Assembly (NCBI GenBank): GCA_946478715.1
Contig: CAMLDA010000015.1
Location: 1-9,000 of the forward strand
From: an uncultured Candidatus Saccharibacteria bacterium
GTDB taxonomy: Bacteria > Patescibacteria > Saccharimonadia > Saccharimonadales > UBA10212
Reading direction: 5' to 3'
DNA length: 9,000 nt
The translations under genes and the position numbers were made by a program. Positions 1 to 5,581 of the stretch are shown piece by piece (positions within the stretch are counted from its first letter, which is position 1; every line of letters starts with the position of its first letter). The notes beneath the pieces are model-generated. The model saw only the letters and a list, made by a program, of their open reading frames with translations, ran no database searches and was not told where the DNA came from.

Positions 1-339
1 GGAGCGCACCTCGATTTCCAGGTGCGTCCGCAGATCGCTGAACTTGGTGCCGATCCTGGACATCAGCACCTCGCAGAGCCGCTGGGACTGCTGCGGCAGC
101 TCGTGGCTGGGGGGCAGCCCCACCCAGACCTTGACGTAGATGCACTTGCGCCCGACCTGGCGGTCCAGCCGGTAGTCGGACGGCAAGTTGTCGAAGAAGC
201 CCGGGAATTCACTCCCCGGCAGCCTCTTCAGTTCCCGGCACAGCAGCCTTTCGACGAAGTCCTCGACCAGGCTGACCTGGTGGGGATGTCCGGCCGCGAA
301 AGCCGGGTCGAAAGACAGCCTGCAGCTGAAGCCGTTCAT
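1..339 (-). CDS. Hypothetical protein, 3' end beyond the window
   Basis: This is a minus-strand reading frame that stays open from an ATG at 339 down to the first base of the window, giving 113 visible codons and no stop. The start is supported by a purine run AAGGGGG that ends 5 bases before the ATG. The protein begins MNGFSCRLSFDPAF and continues with mixed charged and hydrophobic residues and three cysteines. I see no signal peptide or membrane segment, and I do not recognise a family. It lies 17 bases downstream of the stop of the other minus-strand gene, so the two probably form a small operon. Of about 11 arginines, four are AGG, a codon absent from rpsB arginines, so its codon use differs from the translation cluster. 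The opposite strand also has a long open frame here, but its Gln/Pro/Ala-rich translation looks like an antisense shadow. Confidence 0.6.
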   Translation of the reverse strand, partial: MNGFSCRLSFDPAFAAGHPHQVSLVEDFVERLLCRELKRLPGSEFPGFFDNLPSDYRLDRQVGRKCIYVKVWVGLPPSHELPQQSQRLCEVLMSRIGTKFSDLRTHLEIEVRS

Positions 340-356
340 CAGGACCCCCTTCGTGT

Positions 357-629
357 CTAGTTCACGCGGACCAGCGTGCCCTCGTTCTTGCGGCTGACGA
401 ACTCCGCCGGTTCCAGGCGGTGGAGTTCGCGTACTTCCGGCAGGGAGTTGCCCCACAGGCCGGTCTCGCCGGCATAGACCTTCAGGCTGAGCCGGCCGCT
501 GTCGGTGCCAAGCACCTCCAGCATGGCGAAGGTCTCGCCCCCGGGTCTCAGGCAGCGCCAGATGGAGCCGGCGCCGATGCCTTCCTGCTCGAGCTGGATG
601 CCGTGAGCCAAGTCAATCGAATAAACCAC
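357..629 (-). CDS. Hypothetical small protein, about 90 aa
   Basis: This is a small minus-strand gene ending in TAG at 357-359. I chose the GTG at 629 because GGAGG lies at 645-641, 11 bases upstream. A longer version starts at GTG 665 (102 codons), but it has only GAGG touching the start codon, so its ribosome site would be poor. The body, with stretches such as DLAHGIQLEQEGIGAG and GETFAMLEVLGTDSGRL, looks like a compact soluble beta-rich domain. There is no signal peptide or transmembrane segment. The product is not recognised. It is the first gene of a two-gene minus-strand unit, with the next start 17 bases after its stop, and it is transcribed divergently from the gene at 831. The frame is probably real because its codons end mostly in G or C and the second gene follows with its own ribosome site. 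Confidence 0.55.
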   Translation of the reverse strand: MVYSIDLAHGIQLEQEGIGAGSIWRCLRPGGETFAMLEVLGTDSGRLSLKVYAGETGLWGNSLPEVRELHRLEPAEFVSRKNEGTLVRVN

Positions 630-830
630 AGCTATTCGAACCTCCGATGGGTTGTATGGGTACACCCTCAGCCCGGACTCGCCAAGGGTGGCAGAAACGA
701 AGAATCATACCTCGTGTGGAGCCGAGAGTTATATTTACTTTACCATAATTATAATAAACGGGCAATTTTAGAAAGCTGATTGATATTTGGCGGGCCCGGT
801 GCTATTTTTATCTGAAATAGGAGATTCTGG
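630..830. other. Divergent intergenic region with AT-rich core
   Basis: No gene is seen here except the possible extended N-terminus of the minus-strand gene (to 665). An AT-rich core at about 729-770 contains the palindromic ATTATAAT, so a TATAAT -10 hexamer reads on both strands (750-755 plus, 753-748 minus), neither with a convincing -35. A weak minus-strand pair is TTGCCC at 765-760 and TAAAGT at 742-737 with a 17-base spacer. The best plus-strand promoter lies further right, at 780-808. The region probably drives both divergent units. Confidence 0.5.
780..808 (+). promoter_or_regulatory. Sigma-70-type promoter for the 831 gene
   Basis: TTGATA (780-785, five of six consensus) is followed by a 17-base spacer and TATTTT (803-808, four of six). 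Transcription would start near 815, giving a leader of about 16 bases that contains AGGAG (819-823) placed 7 bases before the ATG at 831. Confidence 0.5.
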
Positions 831-1424
831 ATGCCTAACGAGAATTTGATACGACTGGCTTTGAGCAACGATTTGGTTCAGGAAGAGGGTGAACCTATCA
901 AAGACAGGGCCGCTTTAGGAGAAGAGGTGGCTGCCGAATATAACACTACGCCTTCCGTCTTCAGGTATCTGCAGGCGCTAGTCGCCGGCGAAGGGGCGCC
1001 TTTGCCTTATGCTCCCACTTCAGTCAGGATCGTGGTGGCCAAAGACGGGTGGAGGGAAGACTTCGCGCTGGTTTACGGTTTCCCGGCGGTGGAAGAGCCT
1101 TATGAACCCGGAAAGGACCGATACTCGCAGCTGGCTACCAGGTTTCCTGAAGAAGCCGCCCAGTTCAAGGTTTATTTTGGTACTAATTACGGCAAAGGCG
1201 GCTACGGCAGGGTGGAGACCGTGCAGGAGCTTGACCCGGAAATCGAAGCGCGCCTGAAGGCCGGTGATTTTACAGATGAGGAAGCCGAAGCGCTATTAGC
1301 GGAAAGTAGCCGCCAAATCGGTTTGTACTGGGATCTTAACGTGGCCGCCCGGGACCCTAAGCTCAACCCCGATTTCGCGGATAGGGCCAACGAGAGCTTT
1401 TACCAGCACGCCTCCGGATTCTAA
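831..1424 (+). CDS. Hypothetical protein, 197 aa
   Basis: This is a complete plus-strand frame with a good start: AGGAG at 819-823, a 7-base spacer, then ATG. The protein is acidic and soluble in appearance, with no signal peptide or membrane helices. Visible stretches include a predicted helical N-terminus (residues 1-55), a central part rich in aromatics and glycine (YFGTNYGKGGYGRVE, about residues 115-129), an acidic helix FTDEEAEALLAESS (about 147-160), and an aromatic C-terminus ending YQHASGF. I do not recognise a family. It stands alone between the divergent region and the rpsB promoter, with no clear terminator after it. Seven of its 12 arginines use AGG, against none of 12 in rpsB, so it shares the unusual codon use of the left edge rather than that of the translation cluster. 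This could reflect recent acquisition or simply low expression. Confidence 0.75.
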   Translation: MPNENLIRLALSNDLVQEEGEPIKDRAALGEEVAAEYNTTPSVFRYLQALVAGEGAPLPYAPTSVRIVVAKDGWREDFALVYGFPAVEEPYEPGKDRYSQLATRFPEEAAQFKVYFGTNYGKGGYGRVETVQELDPEIEARLKAGDFTDEEAEALLAESSRQIGLYWDLNVAARDPKLNPDFADRANESFYQHASGF

Positions 1425-1444
1425 GGGCTAAAAATCCCGGGATA

Positions 1445-1473
1445 TTGCAAAATAACCTCTTTAGAAGTAAAAT
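1445..1473 (+). promoter_or_regulatory. Promoter of the rpsB-tsf operon
   Basis: TTGCAA (1445-1450) and TAAAAT (1468-1473) are separated by exactly 17 bases, which places the transcription start near 1480. A 9-base direct repeat AAAATAACC occurs at 1449-1457 and 1469-1477. One copy overlaps the end of the -35 and the other the -10, with 20 bases between repeat starts, about two helical turns. Confidence 0.6.
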
Positions 1474-1479
1474 AACCCT

Positions 1480-1573
1480 GTAAACATTAAGCAGGGAGCG
1501 CGAATCATCCTCCCGCCAACATCCGTGCAGGATCTGGCAGGCAAGCGCTTACCGAAGAGAAAGGATTAAAATC
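1480..1573 (+). promoter_or_regulatory. rpsB leader with possible alternative pairings
   Basis: This untranslated leader of about 94 bases ends in AAGGA (1561-1565), 8 bases before the rpsB ATG. GGGAG (1494-1498) can pair with CTCCC (1510-1514) around an 11-base loop. ATCCT (1507-1511) overlaps that arm and can instead pair with AGGAT (1562-1566), which contains the ribosome site. ATCC (1521-1524) and GGAT (1530-1533) form a further small hairpin. Ribosomal protein S2 operons are autoregulated through their leaders in several bacteria, so this could be such a leader, but I do not recognise a known motif. Confidence 0.35.
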
Positions 1574-2359
1574 ATGGCTACCAAAGAGGTAGATATAAAG
1601 AAATTATTGGAAGCCGGCGCCCACTTTGGGCACCAGACCAGCCGTTGGCACCCGCGCATGGCGCCCTACATCCACAGTAAGCGCGATGGAGGACACATCA
1701 TAGACCTTACCAAGACCGTAGAGGCTCTGGATAAGGCGCTTGCATTCATAACCGATACGTCAGCCGCCGGCAAGCAAGTGCTTTTAGTCAGCACCAAACG
1801 GCAGGCCAAGGATAAGATAAAAGAAGTCGCCCTGGCGACCGGCATGCCCTATGTCACCGAACGGTGGCTGGGAGGGATGCTGACCAACGTCACAACTATC
1901 GGCGGCCGCATCCGCCACTTAAAGGACCTGGAAAGCCGCATGATAAGCGGCGAACTGGCCAACCGCTACAGCAAACTGGAAGTCCAGCGCTTCCAGGAAG
2001 AAATCGACGAAATGAACCGGCTTTACGGCGGCATCAAGGAAATGGCCGCCAAACCGGGAGCCGTTTTCGTGGTCGATGCTCTGCAGGACTCGATTGCCAT
2101 AAAAGAGGCCCGCAAACTGGGCGTGCCGGTTGTCGCGCTGGTAGATACCAACGCCGACCCAAGCGTCGCCGATTATCCGATTCCGTGCAACGATGACGCC
2201 ACCAAGGCCATTACCCTGGTCCTTGATTACGTCCAGAGCGCCATAGAGGCAGGCAAGCAGAAGGCTGATAAAAAACAGCCGGCTGCCGACAAGGCCGAAA
2301 AAACTGAGCCAAAAGCTAAGCCCGAAACCAACCAAACCGAAGAAAAAAAGGAGAAATAA
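1574..2359 (+). CDS. rpsB: 30S ribosomal protein S2
   Basis: S2 is a protein of the small ribosomal subunit and is needed for S1 recruitment and mRNA binding in many bacteria. The family is clear from LLEAGAHFGHQTSRWHP (11-27), the IHSKRDGGHIIDLTKT block (33-48), WLGGMLTN (98-105) and DTNADP (190-195). The conserved domain ends near residue 226. A Lys/Glu/Pro/Ala-rich tail (about 227-261) follows that is probably disordered, as S2 tails often are. The start is fixed by AAGGA at 1561-1565 and by family alignment (MATKEVDIKKLLEAG). It is the first gene of the translation cluster, and its stop is 2 bases before the tsf ATG, so the two are surely co-transcribed. The tsf ribosome site lies inside the last rpsB codons. 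Confidence 0.97.
   Translation: MATKEVDIKKLLEAGAHFGHQTSRWHPRMAPYIHSKRDGGHIIDLTKTVEALDKALAFITDTSAAGKQVLLVSTKRQAKDKIKEVALATGMPYVTERWLGGMLTNVTTIGGRIRHLKDLESRMISGELANRYSKLEVQRFQEEIDEMNRLYGGIKEMAAKPGAVFVVDALQDSIAIKEARKLGVPVVALVDTNADPSVADYPIPCNDDATKAITLVLDYVQSAIEAGKQKADKKQPAADKAEKTEPKAKPETNQTEEKKEK
2348..2353 (+). promoter_or_regulatory. tsf Shine-Dalgarno site inside rpsB
   Basis: AAGGAG lies in the final codons of rpsB (the EKKEK end) with an 8-base spacer to the tsf ATG. It shows that strong Shine-Dalgarno initiation is used at least at this junction, and it may couple tsf translation to rpsB. Confidence 0.7.
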
Positions 2360-2361
2360 AT

Positions 2362-2961
2362 ATGGCCGACATATCGATTGATGAAATCAAGCGCCTGCGC
2401 GAACTGACCGGCGTAGGAATTACCGATGCCAAGCAGGCTTTGGTAGATGCCGGCGGCGACTTTGACAAAGCCCTGAGCGAAATGCGCAAGAAAGGCCTGA
2501 CCAAGGCCGAAAAGCGCGGCGAGCGCGAAGCCCGCGCCGGGCTTATCGGCAGTTATGTGCATGACGGCCGCATCGGCGTACTGGTAGAAGTTAACTGCGA
2601 AACTGATTTCGTAGCCAAGACCGACGAATTCAAAGAATTGGTAAAGGATCTGAGCCTGCACATAGCCGCCAGCGCGCCGCTTTACGTCAGCGGCGACGAT
2701 ATACCCGAAGCCGACCGCAAAGACGCCGAAAAAGAGTTCACCGAAAAAGCCAAGTCCGAGGGCAAGCCGGACAACATGGTCGCTCAGATAGTGGAAGGAA
2801 TGCTAAATAAGCACTTCGCGGAGAAAATCCTGCTGGAGCAGCCGTTCGTGAAGAACCCCGACCAGACCGTCGGCGATGTCGTCAAAGAAGCCAACGCCAA
2901 GCTTGGCGAGAACATCGTTGTCCGCCGCTTTCATCGCATGGCAATCGGCGAAGTAAGCTAG
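2362..2961 (+). CDS. tsf: Translation elongation factor Ts
   Basis: EF-Ts catalyses GDP/GTP exchange on EF-Tu in the cytoplasm. The N-terminal UBA-like domain (about 4-42, containing RLRELTGVGITDAKQAL) and the nucleotide-exchange signature with TDFV at 81-84 are intact. The protein is 199 aa, much shorter than the roughly 280 aa enterobacterial form and close to the compact version seen for example in Thermus, which has a single core repeat after the UBA domain. The C-terminus (GENIVVRRFHRMAIGE) is typical of the short type. The start is fixed by AAGGAG 8 bases upstream. frr follows after 22 bases with no pyrH gene between, unlike the common rpsB-tsf-pyrH-frr order. Confidence 0.96.
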   Translation: MADISIDEIKRLRELTGVGITDAKQALVDAGGDFDKALSEMRKKGLTKAEKRGEREARAGLIGSYVHDGRIGVLVEVNCETDFVAKTDEFKELVKDLSLHIAASAPLYVSGDDIPEADRKDAEKEFTEKAKSEGKPDNMVAQIVEGMLNKHFAEKILLEQPFVKNPDQTVGDVVKEANAKLGENIVVRRFHRMAIGEVS

Positions 2962-2971
2962 GCTAAGGCTG

Positions 2972-2977
2972 TATAAT
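2972..2977 (+). promoter_or_regulatory. -10 box abutting frr, leaderless start
   Basis: A perfect TATAAT, directly preceded by TG, lies 6 bases (TAAGCT) before the frr ATG. A transcript starting 7 bases after the box would begin at the A of the ATG. No Shine-Dalgarno sequence lies close enough to use. There is no strong -35 at 16-18 bases upstream. Confidence 0.55.
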
Positions 2978-2983
2978 TAAGCT

Positions 2984-3547
2984 ATGGATAGAAACCAGCT
3001 TATCAGCGAGACCAAGACCAAACTGAATGCCGCCACTGAGCATTTCCGCCAGGAAATCGGCAAGATCCGCACTGGCCGGGCGCATCCCGGTATGCTGGAT
3101 AACGTTACGGTTGAAGCCTACGGCCAGAGTATGCCGCTAAAGGCCGTGGCCAGCATCACCACGCCGGAACCCCAGCTGCTGCAGGTCACGCCTTTTGACC
3201 CCTCGAACCTGCAGGCCATATCAGAGGCGATATCCAAAGACGAATCACTGGGCCTTAATCCGGCTGATGACGGCCGGGTAGTACGCATCCAGATCCCGCC
3301 TCTTACGGAAGAGACCCGCCAGCAGATGGTCAAAGTACTGCATCAGAAGCTGGAAGAGTGCATGATTGCCGGCCGAAATGCCCGCCACGAAGCCATGCGG
3401 GCCGCCGACCAGGCCGAAAAAGATAAGCAAATCGGAAAAGACGAGCGCTTCAGCTTGGAAAAACAAGTTGATGAACTGCTGGCCTCTCAGAAAACCGAAG
3501 CCGAGAACCTGTCGAAAGTAAAAGAGCAGGAAATCCTGACAGTTTAA
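2984..3547 (+). CDS. frr: Ribosome recycling factor
   Basis: RRF works with EF-G to split the post-termination ribosome into subunits. The 187-residue length is that of the family (about 185). Recognisable parts are the helical N-terminus with KIRTGRAHPGMLD (27-39), domain II with QLLQVTPFDPSN (64-75), the LNPADDG turn (91-97), and the C-terminal helices with RNARHEAM (131-138) and a Lys/Glu-rich coiled region to the end. The start at 2984 matches the family N-terminus. It has no Shine-Dalgarno site, and instead a TATAAT ends 7 bases before the A of the ATG. It follows tsf by 22 bases and precedes the RseP-type protease by 30. uppS, cdsA and dxr, which often come next in bacteria, are absent. 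Confidence 0.97.
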   Translation: MDRNQLISETKTKLNAATEHFRQEIGKIRTGRAHPGMLDNVTVEAYGQSMPLKAVASITTPEPQLLQVTPFDPSNLQAISEAISKDESLGLNPADDGRVVRIQIPPLTEETRQQMVKVLHQKLEECMIAGRNARHEAMRAADQAEKDKQIGKDERFSLEKQVDELLASQKTEAENLSKVKEQEILTV

Positions 3548-3561
3548 ACTCAGGTTCAAAC

Positions 3562-3570
3562 TGTTAAAAT
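3562..3570 (+). promoter_or_regulatory. Extended -10 box abutting the protease gene
   Basis: TGTTAAAAT matches the extended -10 pattern TGnTAnAAT. Only 7 bases (AAAGCAT) separate the hexamer (3565-3570) from the ATG at 3578, so a transcript would start at or next to the start codon. No ribosome binding site is visible. The only -35-like hexamer (CTGACA, 3536-3541) is 23 bases away, which is too far. Confidence 0.5.
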
Positions 3571-3577
3571 AAAGCAT

Positions 3578-4786
3578 ATGCAGATATTCGTGTTCCTGAT
3601 GGGGCTGCTGCTTTTCATCGGCCTTGTGCTTATTCACGAGTGGGGCCACTTTATCATGGCCCGCCGAAACGGCGTTGACGTGGAAGAATTCGGACTGGGG
3701 TTTCCTCCCCGGGCCAAAGGCATAAGGCTGAAAAGCGGGATGCTCTTGAGCCTGAACTGGCTGCCGCTGGGCGGCTTCGTAAAAATGAAAGGCGAGCACG
3801 ATTCCGACGTCAAAAAAGGCAGTTTCGGGGCCGCGCCCCTCTGGTCTAAGACCAAGATCCTGCTGGCCGGTGTTACCATGAATCTGATCGCCGGCCTGGT
3901 GCTTCTGACCATTCTGGCCTGGATTGGCATGCCAAAACTTATTACTCAGGACTCGGTCGGCCAGGACCAGTTCACGGTAGCCAGCGATACCCACCTAACC
4001 CAGCAGAAGGTCCAGACCGGCACTTTCTTAAAAGATTCTCCGGCCCAGGCCGCCGGGCTTAGATCCAGTGATATCATCACCGCTGTCACGGCGGACGGCA
4101 AAACAACCCAGATACATACCATCCGGCAGCTGCACGACGCCACCGCCTCCCACGCCGGAAAGACCGTCCAGGTGACGTACCAGCGGCACGGCCATACCTT
4201 TACCAAATCAATTAGATTGACCCCGCAGGCGGCTATTGATGTTGCCGACAAAGTCTGCCAGCAGAAAAATGACCTCAGCCTCTGCAAGGGCGCCCTGGGG
4301 GTTTCTCCCAACCAGCTGCAGATCCAGCGCAGTACCTGGAGCGCGCCTATCGTGGCGGTGGGCCTTACAAAACAAATAACGGCACTGACTTTCCAGGGGC
4401 TGGGCCACGCCCTGGGCGGATTAGGCTCGGCTATCGCCGGCCTGGTCACCAGCAACCACCAGGCCAGGGTCAATGGCCAGGAATCAGCCAGCTCCCAGGT
4501 GGGCGGACCGGTAGCCATTGGCGTCGCTTTATGGGATTCCGGCAGTTTGGGCTTTAATTTCATGCTTCTGCTGATAGCCCTTATATCCCTGACTTTGGCC
4601 ATTATGAACGTGCTGCCTATCCCGGCGCTGGATGGCGGCCGGCTGGCTATGGTGATGGTTTCCCGAGGGCTGTTCCGGCGGCCGCTGAGCCGGCTGGCCG
4701 AAGAGCGCATAGTCGGAGCCAGTTTTCTTATAATCCTGGCGCTGGTCGCGCTTATCACGTTGGTGGACGTCAGGCGGTTCTTTTAA
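3578..4786 (+). CDS. rseP: Site-2 zinc metalloprotease, M50B/RseP family
   Basis: This is an intramembrane zinc protease that in other bacteria cuts membrane-anchored regulators such as anti-sigma factors after a first cut outside the membrane. The HExxH zinc site is HEWGH at 20-24 in the first membrane helix, and the third metal ligand is in the ALDGGR motif (D352). Membrane helices are visible at about 4-24, 88-115, 328-346 and 381-398. A single PDZ domain covers about 143-215 (GTFLKDSPAQAAGLRSSD). Length (402 aa) is normal for one-PDZ members. Two cysteines just after the PDZ domain (C227, C236) lie on the predicted outer side and could form a disulfide. The gene keeps the classical position between frr and proS. 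A second intramembrane protease follows after 4 bases. The true substrate cannot be read from this window, so the symbol means family only. Confidence 0.93.
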   Translation: MQIFVFLMGLLLFIGLVLIHEWGHFIMARRNGVDVEEFGLGFPPRAKGIRLKSGMLLSLNWLPLGGFVKMKGEHDSDVKKGSFGAAPLWSKTKILLAGVTMNLIAGLVLLTILAWIGMPKLITQDSVGQDQFTVASDTHLTQQKVQTGTFLKDSPAQAAGLRSSDIITAVTADGKTTQIHTIRQLHDATASHAGKTVQVTYQRHGHTFTKSIRLTPQAAIDVADKVCQQKNDLSLCKGALGVSPNQLQIQRSTWSAPIVAVGLTKQITALTFQGLGHALGGLGSAIAGLVTSNHQARVNGQESASSQVGGPVAIGVALWDSGSLGFNFMLLLIALISLTLAIMNVLPIPALDGGRLAMVMVSRGLFRRPLSRLAEERIVGASFLIILALVALITLVDVRRFF

Positions 4787-4790
4787 AGCC

Positions 4791-5549
4791 ATGGACGCGG
4801 CCAAGCCACAGCCTAAGACACCGCGTCCCAAACCAAACCTGGGCCGGCCGCTGCCGGTAATCCTCCGAACAATACTCATATTCATAGTCAGTCAGGCGCT
4901 TGGCTACCTTATAGTCGGGCTAGTCTACGGCCTGATTCACCCAAGCAGGAACACGGCAATAGGCGATTCCATACCGGCCCAGTTCTTTTACGTGCTGATA
5001 GCCGAAGGCGTTTCGGCAGCATTCGCGATTTATCTGGTAAGAATCAGAAACCTGGACCTGGGCGTAATTGGGCTGGGGCGCCGGCCGGCATTCCGGGACC
5101 TTATCAGGGGCGCTTTGGGATTCGCCGCCTTTTACGTACTGCTTATAATCGCCGGCCTGGTCATAAACTACTTTTCGCCGGATCTTAACAAGCAGCAGCA
5201 GAATCTTGGGTTTAACAATATCAATACCAGCGCCGATAATCTGCTGGCCTTCATATCGCTGGTAATTATCCCGCCTCTGGGCGAAGAAACGCTGGTGCGC
5301 GGCTATCTTTTTTCCGGCCTGCGCGGTTTCTGGCGCTTCTGGCCGGCGCTGCTGGCAACCAGCCTGATATTCGGCGCAGCCCACCTTGAATTCGGCAGCG
5401 GCGGCCCGCTGGTGTGGGCGGCCGCCCTGGATACTTTCCTTCTGTCGGTAGTGCTGTGCTTCTTGCGGGAACGCACCGGCGCGCTGTATGCCGGCATGCT
5501 GGTGCATATGCTCAATAACCTTATCGCTTTCGGAGTGCACTTCAAGTGA
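4791..5549 (+). CDS. CPBP-family glutamic intramembrane protease
   Basis: This is a multi-pass membrane protein of the CPBP family (CAAX protease/Abi, Rce1-like). All three active-site motifs are present: EExxxR as EETLVR (165-170), FxxxH as FGAAH (194-198), and HxxxN-like HMLNN (239-243). A proline- and lysine-rich cytoplasmic N-terminus (1-19) comes before hydrophobic segments at about 22-49, 63-82, 107-127, 150-163, 184-197, 208-224 and 231-248. Bacterial members process or bind membrane proteins, and some give bacteriocin immunity. The role here is unknown. The ATG lies 4 bases after the rseP stop without a Shine-Dalgarno site or its own -10 box, so translation is probably coupled to the protease upstream. 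The pairing suggests shared regulation of membrane-protein processing, which is an inference. Confidence 0.9.
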   Translation: MDAAKPQPKTPRPKPNLGRPLPVILRTILIFIVSQALGYLIVGLVYGLIHPSRNTAIGDSIPAQFFYVLIAEGVSAAFAIYLVRIRNLDLGVIGLGRRPAFRDLIRGALGFAAFYVLLIIAGLVINYFSPDLNKQQQNLGFNNINTSADNLLAFISLVIIPPLGEETLVRGYLFSGLRGFWRFWPALLATSLIFGAAHLEFGSGGPLVWAAALDTFLLSVVLCFLRERTGALYAGMLVHMLNNLIAFGVHFK

Positions 5550-5558
5550 CCGCTAATC

Positions 5559-5567
5559 TGATAAAAT
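5559..5567 (+). promoter_or_regulatory. Extended -10 box just upstream of proS
   Basis: TGATAAAAT fits the extended -10 pattern. The hexamer (5562-5567) ends 14 bases before the proS ATG, so a transcript would have a leader of only about 7 bases, too short for a normal Shine-Dalgarno site. No clear -35 is present. Confidence 0.45.
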
Positions 5568-5581
5568 AAGCGGAAAAGCCT

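Noticed and set aside
22..360. Plus-strand open frame of 112 codons opposite the first minus-strand gene
   Set aside because: Its translation is Gln/Pro/Ala-rich antisense-like text with no ribosome site. The minus-strand frame has a good ribosome site and balanced composition.
1424..1445. Possible terminator after the 831 gene (GGGCTAAAAATCCC and the palindrome ATCCCGGGAT)
   Set aside because: The stem is only 3 bp, or has no loop in the palindrome, and no T-run follows.
1476..1496. Hairpin CCCTG/CAGGG at the beginning of the rpsB leader
   Set aside because: The first arm lies at or before the predicted transcription start near 1480, so it would not be in that RNA.
3946..4758. 270-codon minus-strand frame across rseP
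   Set aside because: It lies wholly antisense to a gene with clear catalytic motifs. GC-rich codon bias removes stops on the opposite strand. Its residues show no domain.
4920..5540. 206-codon minus-strand frame across the CPBP gene
   Set aside because: It is a shadow frame, rich in Gln, Tyr and Arg, opposite a gene with three intact active-site motifs.
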